53,859 nt of DNA, from contig JAPLXB010000024.1 in the NCBI GenBank assembly GCA_026396285.1, forward strand, positions 1-53,859. The letters run 5' to 3'. The DNA comes from Microcaldota archaeon. Its GTDB lineage: Archaea > Micrarchaeota > Micrarchaeia > Norongarragalinales > JAPLXB01. Shown one piece after another: positions 1 through 8,517 of this stretch. A model generated the notes under the pieces. It had not been told where the DNA came from and did no database searches. It saw nothing but the letters and a program-made list of their open reading frames with translations. Within the stretch, counting starts at the first letter, position 1. Each line of letters opens with the position of its first letter. The translations under genes and the position numbers were made by a program.

Positions 1-319
1 CGGTTATTTCCTGTTTCCCGTACTCCTTTTTTTTCCCGCGCTCCACCTTGCCGCCGACCGCTTTTGCAATCAGTTGGTGGCCGTAGCATATGCCGAGGAC
101 CGGGACTCCGAGCGAAAGTATTTCTTCATCAATTTTCGGGGCGTCGTTTTCATACACGCTCGCAGGACCGCCTGAAAGGATTATGCCCGCGGGCTTTTTT
201 TCCGCAACCGCGGCGGCAGGCGCGTCGCACTGCATTATCTCTGCCTTTACGCCGAGTTCCCTCACCGCCCTTGCGATGAGGTGGCAGTACTGGCCTCCGA
301 AGTTGAGGACGACAATCAT
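1..319 (-). CDS. guaAA: GMP synthase glutaminase subunit (subunit A), partial, runs off the window start
   Basis: Reverse-strand translation from ATG at 319: MIVVLNFGGQYCHLIARAVRELGVKAEIMQC...AGIILSGGPASVYENDAP...VLGICYGHQLIAKAVGGKVERG; class I glutaminase motifs SGGP and GICYGHQ. Confidence 0.93.
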   Translation of the reverse strand, partial: MIVVLNFGGQYCHLIARAVRELGVKAEIMQCDAPAAAVAEKKPAGIILSGGPASVYENDAPKIDEEILSLGVPVLGICYGHQLIAKAVGGKVERGKKKEYGKQEIT

Positions 320-373
320 GCAGGGCACCGAAAACTAGGGAAAAGAGGTTCTGGGCGGCCGCGCTTTTAACCC

Positions 374-892
374 TTACACAACCGGTTTTTCAATGCGGAA
401 GCTCGAGACCATCAGGGCGCCGGAGACTACCAGCACTATCGGAACCAGTATGGGGTCGGGGTAGAGCGACGCCGCGGCAATCACGATGATGGCGCCTACA
501 GTGCTCGGCATGCCGTAAAACGCTTTTTCCTTCTGCAGGTTGAACAGCGCCAAGCGGATGATGACGCAGCACAAGTAAACCAAGGCGGCGAAAAACCCGG
601 CAATATCCGGTCTTACTGCGAGTGCAATGACTGCCGGCGCAGCGCCGAAGGACACAACATCGGCCAGCGAGTCAAGTTCCCTGCCAAAGTCATTGGCGCT
701 GGGCTTCTTGCCCATGCGCGCAACCATGCCGTCAAGGACGTCAAAAATCACTGCTGCGAAAACCAGGAGCCCGCTCCCGACGTAGCCGAGCATCGTGGAA
801 TAAATTGCGAGGAAACCGCACGAAGCCGCCGCAAGGCTGAGGAAATCCTTCGGCTTCAGGACAATGAGCTGCCTCAACAAGCCGGCATCCAT
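374..892 (-). CDS. CDP-alcohol phosphatidyltransferase family protein (archaetidylserine/phosphatidylserine synthase-like)
   Basis: Membrane protein with CDP-OH-P-transferase-type motif DVLDGMVARMGKKPSANDFGRELDSLADVVSFG. Confidence 0.88.
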   Translation of the reverse strand: MDAGLLRQLIVLKPKDFLSLAAASCGFLAIYSTMLGYVGSGLLVFAAVIFDVLDGMVARMGKKPSANDFGRELDSLADVVSFGAAPAVIALAVRPDIAGFFAALVYLCCVIIRLALFNLQKEKAFYGMPSTVGAIIVIAAASLYPDPILVPIVLVVSGALMVSSFRIEKPVV

Positions 893-963
893 GGTTTCGT
901 TAGCCGGTAAAGGATTAAAAACCAGTCGCGGGGGTTAAAAAAACCGGGGGCACTATTTTTCAC

Positions 964-1155
964 GGGCTCGTAGCTCAGCCTGGTGGCCTTTTCTTTTTGG
1001 AAAAGAAAAGCTCCACAACAAGAAAAAGTGGGGCCTTCTCCGGCAATGGAAAGGGTCAGGCAATTAGAGCGCCAGTCTTATACGACGCCAAGGGACTATG
1101 TGCCCTTGGTTTCCAGGCGAACTGGTGGTCCTGGGTTCGAATCCCAGCGGGCCCA
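964..1155 (+). tRNA. tRNA-Ile(UAU) with two introns (D-loop intron 985..1062; 37/38 intron 1083..1119)
   Basis: Acceptor GGGCTCG/CGGGCCC-A, D-stem GCTC/GAGC, anticodon stem CCAGT/ACTGG with loop CTTATA|A, variable TGGTC, T-arm CTGGG-TTCGAAT-CCCAG. Both insertions are flanked by bulge-helix-bulge-like pairing: CCTG/CAGG with bulges GTG and CAA; CTTA/CAGG (one mismatch) with bulges TAC and CGA. Confidence 0.82.
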
Positions 1156-1262
1156 CTCAAACGGAATCGGCGATGCCGAGGCATCGCCCACCTGGCGCGG
1201 AGGAACCAAGGTTCCTCCCCTTGACCCCGCTTCCTTTTAATTGCGGCTTCTTCTTTTTTTCC

Positions 1263-1544
1263 ATGAACGTTGACGTGATTGCGCGTGGAAGGATTTCTGA
1301 ACTGCTCGAGTTAGCGAAGCAGATGTGGGGCAATGACAAAAAACTTTCACGGCGCTATGTGCAGCTTGCGCGGAAAATCGCGATGAGGCACCGCATAAAA
1401 TTGGGGAACCGCTTGTTCTGCAAGAAGTGCGGCGCCGTTTTCATCCCGGGCGCGACCGTGCGCGTGCGGCAGAGCCCGCGGCAGAAAATGGTTTTGTACA
1501 CCTGCACCGAATGCGGGGCAGTCAGGAGATTCGGCCGCAGCTGA
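1263..1544 (+). CDS. rnp4: Ribonuclease P protein component 4 (Rpp21/Rpr2 family)
   Basis: MNVDVIARGRISELLELAKQMW...RYVQLARKIAMRHRIKLGNRLFCKKCGAVFIPGATVRVR...YTCTECGAVRRF; zinc ribbon and Rpp21-like sequence. Confidence 0.92.
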   Translation: MNVDVIARGRISELLELAKQMWGNDKKLSRRYVQLARKIAMRHRIKLGNRLFCKKCGAVFIPGATVRVRQSPRQKMVLYTCTECGAVRRFGRS

Positions 1545-1574
1545 CGAAAGGCGCCCGTTGGCGCCCGCTTTTTT

Positions 1575-1790
1575 TCAATGGCCTTTAGGCGGAGACATGC
1601 TCCATTCGAACGTGAGGACCGCGAGCACTGCGAGGAGCATTCCGAACTGGATGTTCCTCTCAATGAACAGCATGTATGCCGCGAGTGCTCCTGCGAGGAG
1701 GCCGGGGCTGACTGGGAACGGGGCGAACGCTAGCGGGTCACTCGTTTTCGTTGCGCCCGCTGCACCCACGGTTTGTGCTAGCTGCATCAA
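1575..1790 (-). CDS. Small hypothetical membrane protein (71 aa)
   Basis: ORF with two hydrophobic segments (GLLAGALAAYMLFIERNIQFGMLLAVLAVLTF). Confidence 0.5.
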   Translation of the reverse strand: MMQLAQTVGAAGATKTSDPLAFAPFPVSPGLLAGALAAYMLFIERNIQFGMLLAVLAVLTFEWSMSPPKGH

Positions 1791-1854
1791 CCGGCATCGC
1801 CCCTTCTGTCAATTTTGAATGAGGGGCGCAGGTACGAAGTGCAAGCCGTGTGCT

Positions 1855-1925
1855 GGATTGCCTCCAAGGGGTTGCCTTCTTTCCTGCGCGTGTCCGTAAA
1901 AAACACAATGTTTTTTCCGGACTGC
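1855..1925. repeat. Intergenic element, copy A (related to copy B at 26623..26725)
   Basis: GGATTGCCTCCAAGGGGTTGCCTTC then TGTTTTTTCCGG; includes hairpin GTCCGtAAAAAACA-caa-TGTTTTTTcCGGAC. Confidence 0.6.
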
Positions 1926-2066
1926 CTCGCGAGAAATGGGTTTACACGCCAATAAAAAGTTTTCGTTTTAACGGCGTTGTGGTGTGAAAAGCAAACAGGC
2001 TGTTCTTTTTTGGTAAAAAGTTGTCCAAAAACAAGTTTTTTAAACATTTGTGGCCCGTTTATTGCC

Positions 2067-2813
2067 ATGACAAAGAAAAGCATCTCAACCGCCGTGTCGG
2101 AGATTTTGGACGACATGCAGTACCTTCACCTGCCGTTCACCCGCGGCCTCGTCAACTGCTCGGGAGTCGCGAGACTCATAACCCCGCTGATTGAGGAAAG
2201 GACCGGCGCGAAGCCGGGAATGGACGCGGTGATTGTCGCGGTCAGGCGGTATGCGCGGACGCTTAAAAAAAGCGGGAACCCTACGCTGGAATCGGTGATT
2301 ATGCAGTGCAGCGCCGTGCTGCGGACCGGCCTCGCCGGCTTTCACATCAAGAACTGGCACAACAGCCACTTCATGGCCGGGCTGTCCGCGCTTTTGACGG
2401 GCGAAGTTGACTGGGATTCCGGGGAGAAGGTCTATGTTTCCCAGCGCTCCGGCGAAATGTACATCTGCTCGAGCACGAAGTTCATGCCGAAAATAATCGC
2501 GCTCGCGACCAAGCCACCGACCGAGCTGGCGCACTACCAGGAAAACCTCTCGCTCATCACGATAAACCACCCGCCTGCCGGCCATTCCACTCCCGGCGTG
2601 TTCGCGTTCTTCATCAACCTCCTCGCGCAGGCGAACATAAACGTCTACGAGATATTCTCCACCTACCGCAAGTTTTCGCTGCTCATAGAGGAGGAGAATG
2701 CGCCCAAGGCGTACGAGCTGATTAACAAGGCCATAGTTCAGAACAAGAAACTCTTCGGCCACCAAAAGCACGAGCCCGTGCCAGCGATCCAGCGCGCCTC
2801 CCCAATGTGGTGA
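2067..2813 (+). CDS. Hypothetical protein with ACT-like C-terminal region
   Basis: MTKKSISTAVSEILDDMQYLHLPFTRGLVNCSGVARLI...; the segment HSTPGVFAFFINLLAQANINVYEIFSTYRKFSLLIEEENAPKAYELI resembles an ACT domain. Confidence 0.75.
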   Translation: MTKKSISTAVSEILDDMQYLHLPFTRGLVNCSGVARLITPLIEERTGAKPGMDAVIVAVRRYARTLKKSGNPTLESVIMQCSAVLRTGLAGFHIKNWHNSHFMAGLSALLTGEVDWDSGEKVYVSQRSGEMYICSSTKFMPKIIALATKPPTELAHYQENLSLITINHPPAGHSTPGVFAFFINLLAQANINVYEIFSTYRKFSLLIEEENAPKAYELINKAIVQNKKLFGHQKHEPVPAIQRASPMW

Positions 2814-2864
2814 GTGCGCAGCCCGCGACAACTGCGCTGGCGCATCCGACCCGACTGCTGCGCC

Positions 2865-3707
2865 TCATTTTCCAAGCGCTTTTTCATAGGCTTTTTTCAT
2901 TGCCAGTGCGTCTGCCTCTATGTTAGGGCTTTCTGAAATTATCGTCCCGGCATAACCGTTTTCCGCCAGGACTTCAGCAAGGGGCTTGAACGGCGGGCTC
3001 TGGGAGTCAATGGTCAAGTGGTTTTTTTCCCCACGCCCGGTGAATTTCACTCCAGTGAAGTGGGAGTGGAAGCTTTGGACAGCGCGCTTGCCCAACTGCT
3101 TTTCAAGGCTGTCAAAAATTTTCAAGTAGTCGTCTTTTGACTTTATCCAGCCCTTTCCTTCCCTGCAGTGGACGTGGGCAAAATCGATTGTAAGGTTGAC
3201 TGCGTCTGTACCGAACTCGTGGCAGAGCCGGGCGAGCTCGTCGAGGGACCCGAATTCGGCGATCCCGCCGGTGGTCTCGGGAGCAAGCACCGCATTAAGT
3301 TTTTCCACCCTGATTTTTTCAACGAGTTCGCCGAACCTTTTACTCATCTCGTTATAGGCCGTCGCCGCATCCTTTTTCCCGTAGTAGCCGGGATGGAACA
3401 CGACGCGCCCTCCGCCTGCGGCGCTCGATATCCTGGCGGTCTGGATTATCCTTTCCCCGCTTGCGCGCGCCTTTTCCGCGTCTTCGGACACCAGGTTGAC
3501 GTAATATGGGGCGTGGGCGCTCAGGCTCACGTCGGCTGCCCTGGCTTTTTCCCCGCACTGCCGCGCGAGGTCCAAGCCCATTTTCGCGCCGCGTACTAGT
3601 TCAAACTCAAAGGCCGATAACCCGAGATCATGAACACATTGGATTCCTTCAATTGAGCCGCCGTCGCAGGAGCGGGGTATTCCAGCTGTCCCGAAGCGTA
3701 TTTTCAT
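2865..3707 (-). CDS. nfo: Endonuclease IV / AP-endonuclease family 2 TIM-barrel protein
   Basis: MKIRFGTAGIPRSCDGGSIEGIQCVHDLGLSAFEFELVRG...SAHAPYYVNL...VVFHPGYYG...APETTGGIAEFGSLDEL...LTIDFAHVHCREG...FHSHFTGV; metal ligand motifs of the family. Confidence 0.87.
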   Translation of the reverse strand: MKIRFGTAGIPRSCDGGSIEGIQCVHDLGLSAFEFELVRGAKMGLDLARQCGEKARAADVSLSAHAPYYVNLVSEDAEKARASGERIIQTARISSAAGGGRVVFHPGYYGKKDAATAYNEMSKRFGELVEKIRVEKLNAVLAPETTGGIAEFGSLDELARLCHEFGTDAVNLTIDFAHVHCREGKGWIKSKDDYLKIFDSLEKQLGKRAVQSFHSHFTGVKFTGRGEKNHLTIDSQSPPFKPLAEVLAENGYAGTIISESPNIEADALAMKKAYEKALGK

Positions 3708-3790
3708 AAAAGCCACTTGCACTACCAAGGACAGTGTTTTTAAATTTATTCCGCGCTTTAACACTTCTGGCAGTTAAGGGGGATTCTGGA

Positions 3791-4468
3791 ATGGTTTCCA
3801 TCAAGTACCTTGGGCACTCGTCCTTCACGATAGAAGTCAACGGCAGGGTTGTGTTGACCGACCCGTGGCTTGACCCGCGGCCGAGGAACGTGCAGCGGCT
3901 TGTTCCGCCTGCAGCGACATCCGACCAGATTCGGCGGGCGGACGTAATCCTGGTTTCCCACGAGCACTACGACCACTGCGACGCGTTTGACATAGGGACG
4001 ATAGTCAACAGGACGTTCGCGCAGGTGGTTGCGCCGGACTCGGCGCTGAAGAAGCTGGACATCCCGGAACGGAACAGGGTGCCTGCGCGCGAGGGAGACA
4101 AGTTTGAACTGATGGGCGTGAACATAGAGGTTGTCGAGGCGCGCCACCCCCAGTGCTCGCATGCGGTAGGGTATATTGTGCGGGGAGAGGGCGGCAGCGT
4201 TTACTTCGCCGGCGACACGTACCAGTTTCCAGCAATGAACAGGATAGACGTTGACGTCGCGATACTCCCGATTGGCGGGACTTATACGATGGACATGCTT
4301 TCCGCGCTCACGGCGCTCAAGCAACTGCGGGCCAGGTTCGTGGTGCCGATGCACTACAACACGCTCAAGGAAATCCGGGTGAGCCCGCAGGAGTTCGCGA
4401 GGCGCGTGAAGGAGACGACGAAAGTCGAACCGGTTGTCCTTAGCGTGGGCGAAGGGTTTTCAATCTGA
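3791..4468 (+). CDS. UPF0173-type metal-dependent hydrolase (metallo-beta-lactamase superfamily)
   Basis: MVSIKYLGHSSFTIEVNGRVVLTDPWLDP...VILVSHEHYDHCDAFD...YFAGDTYQFPAM...VPMHYNT. Confidence 0.92.
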   Translation: MVSIKYLGHSSFTIEVNGRVVLTDPWLDPRPRNVQRLVPPAATSDQIRRADVILVSHEHYDHCDAFDIGTIVNRTFAQVVAPDSALKKLDIPERNRVPAREGDKFELMGVNIEVVEARHPQCSHAVGYIVRGEGGSVYFAGDTYQFPAMNRIDVDVAILPIGGTYTMDMLSALTALKQLRARFVVPMHYNTLKEIRVSPQEFARRVKETTKVEPVVLSVGEGFSI

Positions 4469-4502
4469 TGCTCGTTGTTTCAAATGGTTTCAGGTGGTTT
4501 TC

Positions 4503-4916
4503 GTGATTAGTGGCGGGAGAATAATCGGCGTTGAAGCAAAAAAACTTAAAGAAGGCAAAGTCGGCGGGATGGCCGTGAACATAGGAATCGAGGACGTGCG
4601 CGTCGACGGCGACAAACTCGTCATAGCCTACAGCTATGCGGTGGACTACCAGCCGGAACTGGCTACGATGTCAATCAGGGGCGAAATTTTCATGGACGAA
4701 AAGAACCGGCAGGATATTGTTGACAAGTGGAAGAAGAACAAGCAGTTCCCGCCTGAAATGGCCGAGGACATGCTTAACGCGATAACCTACGCCGCGAGCG
4801 CGGTCGGGACGCTCCTTGCGTTCGCATTGGGAATCAACGCGCCCCTTTCGCTACCGCGCGCGAGGGTGGCGCAGCCGCCCCAGGCGCCGCCTGCGCAGCA
4901 AAAGAAAGCATCCTGA
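4503..4916 (+). CDS. Hypothetical protein, possibly SecB-like beta fold (weak)
   Basis: GTG start: (M)ISGGRIIGVEAKKLKEGKVGGMAVNIGIEDVRVDGDKLVIAYSYAVDYQPELATMSIRGEIFMDEKN...; pattern resembles small archaeal SecB-like/chaperone proteins. Confidence 0.55.
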   Translation: MISGGRIIGVEAKKLKEGKVGGMAVNIGIEDVRVDGDKLVIAYSYAVDYQPELATMSIRGEIFMDEKNRQDIVDKWKKNKQFPPEMAEDMLNAITYAASAVGTLLAFALGINAPLSLPRARVAQPPQAPPAQQKKAS

Positions 4917-5036
4917 TGCCGGTGCCTACTGCAACAAGCATAGCCCCTTCGTAGTAGGGGGATAAAAAAATAAATGCCCAGCGGCAACAGCCGAAGTGGC
5001 CGCGCCGCCGTGCATTCGCGAATCGTTTCCAGGTCT

Positions 5037-5336
5037 TCAGCCGAAGAGCGCGCTGAGTCCCGCGGCCGCTTCAGCTTCCTTTTCGGCCTCGCTCGGGCCC
5101 TCTTTTTTCTCCTCTTTCTTGGCTTCGCCCGCGGCAGGCGCAGCGGCAACCGGCATAGCAGCCTGCTTGATCGCCTCTTCGATGTTGACGCCTTCAAGGG
5201 CCGCGACAAGGGCCTTCACCCTCGTTTCGTCGACTTTGGCGCCAGCGCTCGAGAGGACTTTTTTCAGGTTCTCCTCGCTGATGGGCTGCTTCGTCGAGTG
5301 GAGCAGCATCGCGGCATACGTGTATTCCATCGTCAT
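5037..5336 (-). CDS. rpl12: 50S ribosomal protein P1/L12
   Basis: [59 protein letters not shown]...GLSALFG; canonical archaeal P1 with acidic tail. Confidence 0.96.
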   Translation of the reverse strand: MTMEYTYAAMLLHSTKQPISEENLKKVLSSAGAKVDETRVKALVAALEGVNIEEAIKQAAMPVAAAPAAGEAKKEEKKEGPSEAEKEAEAAAGLSALFG

Positions 5337-5435
5337 CTAAACCACCATCCAAATTAATTTCCATTTTTTGAACTTTTTTCAGAGCCGTTCCCGGAAAAAA
5401 CGAAGGGGCGAAAATTTTTGCTTTTCCTGCTTCCT

Positions 5436-6260
5436 TTACTGTTGGCCGCCTTCAGGTGCCGGGGGAGCCGGCGCGCCCTCGGTAGGCGTAGCGGTTTGTT
5501 CGCCGAGCTTGGTTTTTTCGGAAATCGCCATCGCTTCCCGGTACGCTTTTCCGACAAGGAGCGGGATCGCCTCTTTTTCGTAGAAGCCGGCGCTGACTGC
5601 AAGGTTTAGCGCCGCCAGGTGCGCTTGGGATATTTCCTTGAACACCTCGGCATCGTCTACTGCAAGGACGTCCGGAAGGTAAACAGTGCCTTTTTCCCAT
5701 ATCGCGGTCACCGCAAGCCCGATTTCCATCGGCTCTATCCCGAGTTTCGTGAGCGCCCTGGCGACGGGCTCGGCTATTGCCTCGCCTTTTTTAGCGACTA
5801 AGCAGTCCTTTACAATCACGACCTTCGGCCCCTGGATTTTCGCTTCTATCTTCGCCTGCTTTAGTTCGCTCAGCACCGGGCCGGGCGGCAGGTTGGTTTC
5901 GCCTGCCGGGACAATGAGGTCCATCGGGGCGATTGAGCCCGGTTTCGCAGGGGCCTTGCTCTTGTTCTGCGAAATCAGCTTGTACAATTTGAACGGGCTT
6001 AGGTCGGTGAGTATGAGCGCGGTCGCGCCCTGGAAATGGCTTTCAAGCCCCTTGAGCTCGGGCCTCGCCTCTCCGATTGCTTTTGTGAAAAGCGTGGTCC
6101 TGGCGACGACTACTTCCGCCTTTCCACGGAGCTTCTTTTTCATCGCGTTGAAGTGCCGCGAAGGCAGGTTCTGGAGCGTTGCCACCGCTACGACCGGGTG
6201 GCGCTTGAGCGCCTCGCCGATTTCCTTGACCGCCTGTTTCTTTTCGCCGCGTGTGACCAA
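5436..6260 (-). CDS. rpl10: 50S ribosomal protein L10 (P0)
   Basis: MVTRGEKKQAVKEIGEALKRHPVVAVATLQNLPSRHFNAMKKKLRGKAEVVVARTTLFTKAI...; archaeal P0. Confidence 0.95.
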   Translation of the reverse strand: MVTRGEKKQAVKEIGEALKRHPVVAVATLQNLPSRHFNAMKKKLRGKAEVVVARTTLFTKAIGEARPELKGLESHFQGATALILTDLSPFKLYKLISQNKSKAPAKPGSIAPMDLIVPAGETNLPPGPVLSELKQAKIEAKIQGPKVVIVKDCLVAKKGEAIAEPVARALTKLGIEPMEIGLAVTAIWEKGTVYLPDVLAVDDAEVFKEISQAHLAALNLAVSAGFYEKEAIPLLVGKAYREAMAISEKTKLGEQTATPTEGAPAPPAPEGGQQ

Positions 6261-6893
6261 TTACAACAACCTCGCGGGCTTTCCCATCGTCGTCTTCACG
6301 TAAACGCTGTAAAAATTGTGTTCAGAAATCTTCTTCTCGACAGCCTCGAGGACGGCGGAGATGTTTTCAACCAGCTCCTCCTCCTTCATTGTCTCGGTTC
6401 CGACCGGGCAGTGGACGCTAGGCAGGAATTTTCCCCTGCTCCTGACCGTTACCGTGCGTTTTATTGAATTCACGAGGCCGGCGAGGTCCGCCCCGGGCAT
6501 TATGGGCTTGGGCAGTTTTCCGCGGCCTCCGAGCACTTGCCCGAGCTGTTTTCCCACGACCGGCATAAGCTGGGGGGAGGCGAGGAGCGCGTATCCGAGG
6601 AGTTCACCCTGTTTTTTCTTGTCAGAAGCGTAAGCCGGGATTTCGGCGCCCGATATCACGAGGTCGGCGTGCTTTTTCGCATCCATTGCAAGCTGGCCGT
6701 CTGCGAAGACTGCGACGCGTTTGTTCCTGCCCGCGTACGGGAGGACGACGTCGAGGCCGAGGCGGTTTTCCGCCTTCTTAAAGTCCACGCCGGTGAAGTT
6801 GACCGCCAGGTCCACGGACTGGGTGAATTTCCTTTTCCCCTTGTCCTCTAGGCACGCGTGGACTGTTTGCTCTATCTTCTTCTTTTCAATCAA
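6261..6893 (-). CDS. rpl1: 50S ribosomal protein L1 (probable TTG start)
   Basis: IEKKKIEQTVHACLEDKGKRKFTQSVDLAVNFTGVDFKKAENRLGLDVVLPYAGR...GRGKLPKPIMPGADL; RBS-like GGAGGGGA upstream of TTG at 6893. Confidence 0.94.
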   Translation of the reverse strand: MIEKKKIEQTVHACLEDKGKRKFTQSVDLAVNFTGVDFKKAENRLGLDVVLPYAGRNKRVAVFADGQLAMDAKKHADLVISGAEIPAYASDKKKQGELLGYALLASPQLMPVVGKQLGQVLGGRGKLPKPIMPGADLAGLVNSIKRTVTVRSRGKFLPSVHCPVGTETMKEEELVENISAVLEAVEKKISEHNFYSVYVKTTMGKPARLL

Positions 6894-7001
6894 TTGTCCG
6901 TCCCCTCCTGAACGCCTACCCGGGCGCTGGCGACCAGCGCTAGAGCAGTTCTTCAGTGCATGCGGGAAAAACAGCGAAGAGTTTTGGGACAACAGCCTAT
7001 T

Positions 7002-7499
7002 TTAAGCTTTTTCTCCAGCTTGTTTTTTCTTCCATTCCCGCCATTTTTCAAAAACCTTCCGCACTTCCGGGGCCTTTTTCCGTGCAATGGCCTGCATCCT
7101 TTCGTCAGCCGGAATTTCCTTGAACACCGGCCAATAAGTGAACTGGTTCATGTGGCTAACTTTTAGAGGAGGAATCTTGAGGGCGTAAAGCAGGTGGTAA
7201 ACGTTTTTTGCCGAAAAGAACTCGGCGGTTTCGGGCGAGTACCAGTGCTTTTCCTCGAGCTGAAAGCGGTGGAACAAGTCCTGTATTTTTTTAATGGTCT
7301 CGGGCCGCAGTTCGCCAACGTTCTTTCGATAAGTTTTGAGCCCTTTTTCCCACGGCGTTGATTTTTTTAATTCAAACAATTCGCCCTGCCCGTGCATTGA
7401 AACGGCGGGAACCCGTTTTTTTGGCGCACTTTCCTTTTGCGGTCCGGTTTGTTTGCGCCCGAATTTCCTTGATGGGAACAGTTCTCCTTGCCTGGCCAT
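7002..7499 (-). CDS. Hypothetical protein (165 aa, basic, two N-terminal QGELF motifs)
   Basis: Intact ORF MARQGELFPSRKFGRK...MHGQGELFELKKSTPWEKG...; no family recognised. Confidence 0.65.
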   Translation of the reverse strand: MARQGELFPSRKFGRKQTGPQKESAPKKRVPAVSMHGQGELFELKKSTPWEKGLKTYRKNVGELRPETIKKIQDLFHRFQLEEKHWYSPETAEFFSAKNVYHLLYALKIPPLKVSHMNQFTYWPVFKEIPADERMQAIARKKAPEVRKVFEKWREWKKKQAGEKA

Positions 7500-7522
7500 G
7501 GCTACCTATCGCTTTTGGTGAA

Positions 7523-7546
7523 TAAAAAACAGCCCCACCGCGGGGG
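7523..7546 (-). terminator. Possible hairpin + U-tract terminator downstream of rpl11
   Basis: Minus strand CCCCCGCGGTGGGGCTGTTTTTTATT immediately after the rpl11 stop codon. Confidence 0.4.
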
Positions 7547-7547
7547 T

Positions 7548-8033
7548 TCATTCGGCCTTGAGTTCGCCGCTTTCAACGAGCTTCATGGCTTCCTTGGCTT
7601 CCTTTCCCTCGACGGTCGCGCCCATGCTCTGGCAGGTCCCGATTACTTCCTTCACCAGCGCCTTAAGGGTTTTTGAAAGCGAGCCGGGCTCCTTCTTTCG
7701 CGCAATCTCGATCACTTGCTGGAATGAAAGGTTCCCAATGGGCTTCTTTCCCTTCGCCCCGGCTTCCTCCTTCACCGGCTCGGTTATTCCGAGCTCTTTT
7801 TTCACCAGCGCGCTAACCGGCGGCGTGCCGACTTCTATTTCGAACTGTTTAGTGTCCTTGTCCACGGTCACCTTGACCGGGACCTGCATTCCCGCGAATG
7901 ACTTCGTCTTCTCGTTGATTGCGGCAATGATCTGGCCTATGTTTACTCCGGTCGGCGCGAGCGATGGGCCGAGCGGCGGCGCAGGAGTCGCCTTTCCTCC
8001 TTCAACGAGAGCCGGGATAGTAATCTTAGCCAT
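7548..8033 (-). CDS. rpl11: 50S ribosomal protein L11
   Basis: MAKITIPALVEGGKATPAPPLGPSLAPTGVNIGQIIAAINEKTKSFAGMQVPVKV... Confidence 0.97.
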   Translation of the reverse strand: MAKITIPALVEGGKATPAPPLGPSLAPTGVNIGQIIAAINEKTKSFAGMQVPVKVTVDKDTKQFEIEVGTPPVSALVKKELGITEPVKEEAGAKGKKPIGNLSFQQVIEIARKKEPGSLSKTLKALVKEVIGTCQSMGATVEGKEAKEAMKLVESGELKAE

Positions 8034-8044
8034 TGAGCCATCAC

Positions 8045-8506
8045 CTACTGGGGAATCACTTTTATAGTGTTGAGTTTTATCGTGACCGGAATCGGGACAG
8101 CGACTTCAATCAATTCAACGGTAAGCTCTTCCTTGTCCTTGTCTATCCTCACGACCTTCGCCTTCTCCCCCTTGAACGCGCCCGCCACGATTTCCACGAG
8201 GTCCCCGCGGTTTATCACGATTTCAACGGGCTTGCTTTCCAGTAGTTCCGCGATGTCGCCGATGGCCATGCTGCTGTGGAGGGCGCCCTTCACGTGCGGG
8301 ACGTTCGTAATGAGTTTGCGTGCCTCCAGTTCGTCCCCGCTTTCAACGATGAGGTATCCCTTGAGCCGCGGCGACACGATGAGCGCCTTGAGCGCGTTGA
8401 ACTGGCGCTGCTCGGCCGCCTTGGACTTGTCCTTCTTGATTTTTTCATGCAACAGGTCCGCCACTATGCTTTCCTGGCCGGCAGTCACTCGGTAAGCGAA
8501 CAGCAT
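8045..8506 (-). CDS. spt5: Transcription elongation factor Spt5 (NusG-like)
   Basis: MLFAYRVTAGQESIVADLLHEKI...GYLIVESGDELEARKLITNVPHVKG...INRGDLVEIVAGAFKGEKAKVVRIDKDKEELTVELIEVAVPIPVTIKLNTIKVI; NGN + KOW. Confidence 0.95.
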   Translation of the reverse strand: MLFAYRVTAGQESIVADLLHEKIKKDKSKAAEQRQFNALKALIVSPRLKGYLIVESGDELEARKLITNVPHVKGALHSSMAIGDIAELLESKPVEIVINRGDLVEIVAGAFKGEKAKVVRIDKDKEELTVELIEVAVPIPVTIKLNTIKVIPQ

Positions 8507-8517
8507 TTCAAACCACT

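Noticed and set aside
1787-2116. Minus-strand 109-aa ORF over intergenic copy A as a coding gene (conserved KEGNPxEAI peptide with copy B)
   Set aside because: The shared peptide is just translation of the shared DNA block; copy B frame has stops and only a 17-aa ORF.
2085-2831. 248-aa minus-strand ORF opposite the ACT-like gene
   Set aside because: Shadow ORF; composition is typical of antisense translation and the plus-strand frame has coherent protein character.
7002-7499. PIP-box (PCNA-binding) reading of the repeated QGELF motifs
   Set aside because: Spacing does not fit Qxx(L/I/M)xx(F/Y)(F/Y).
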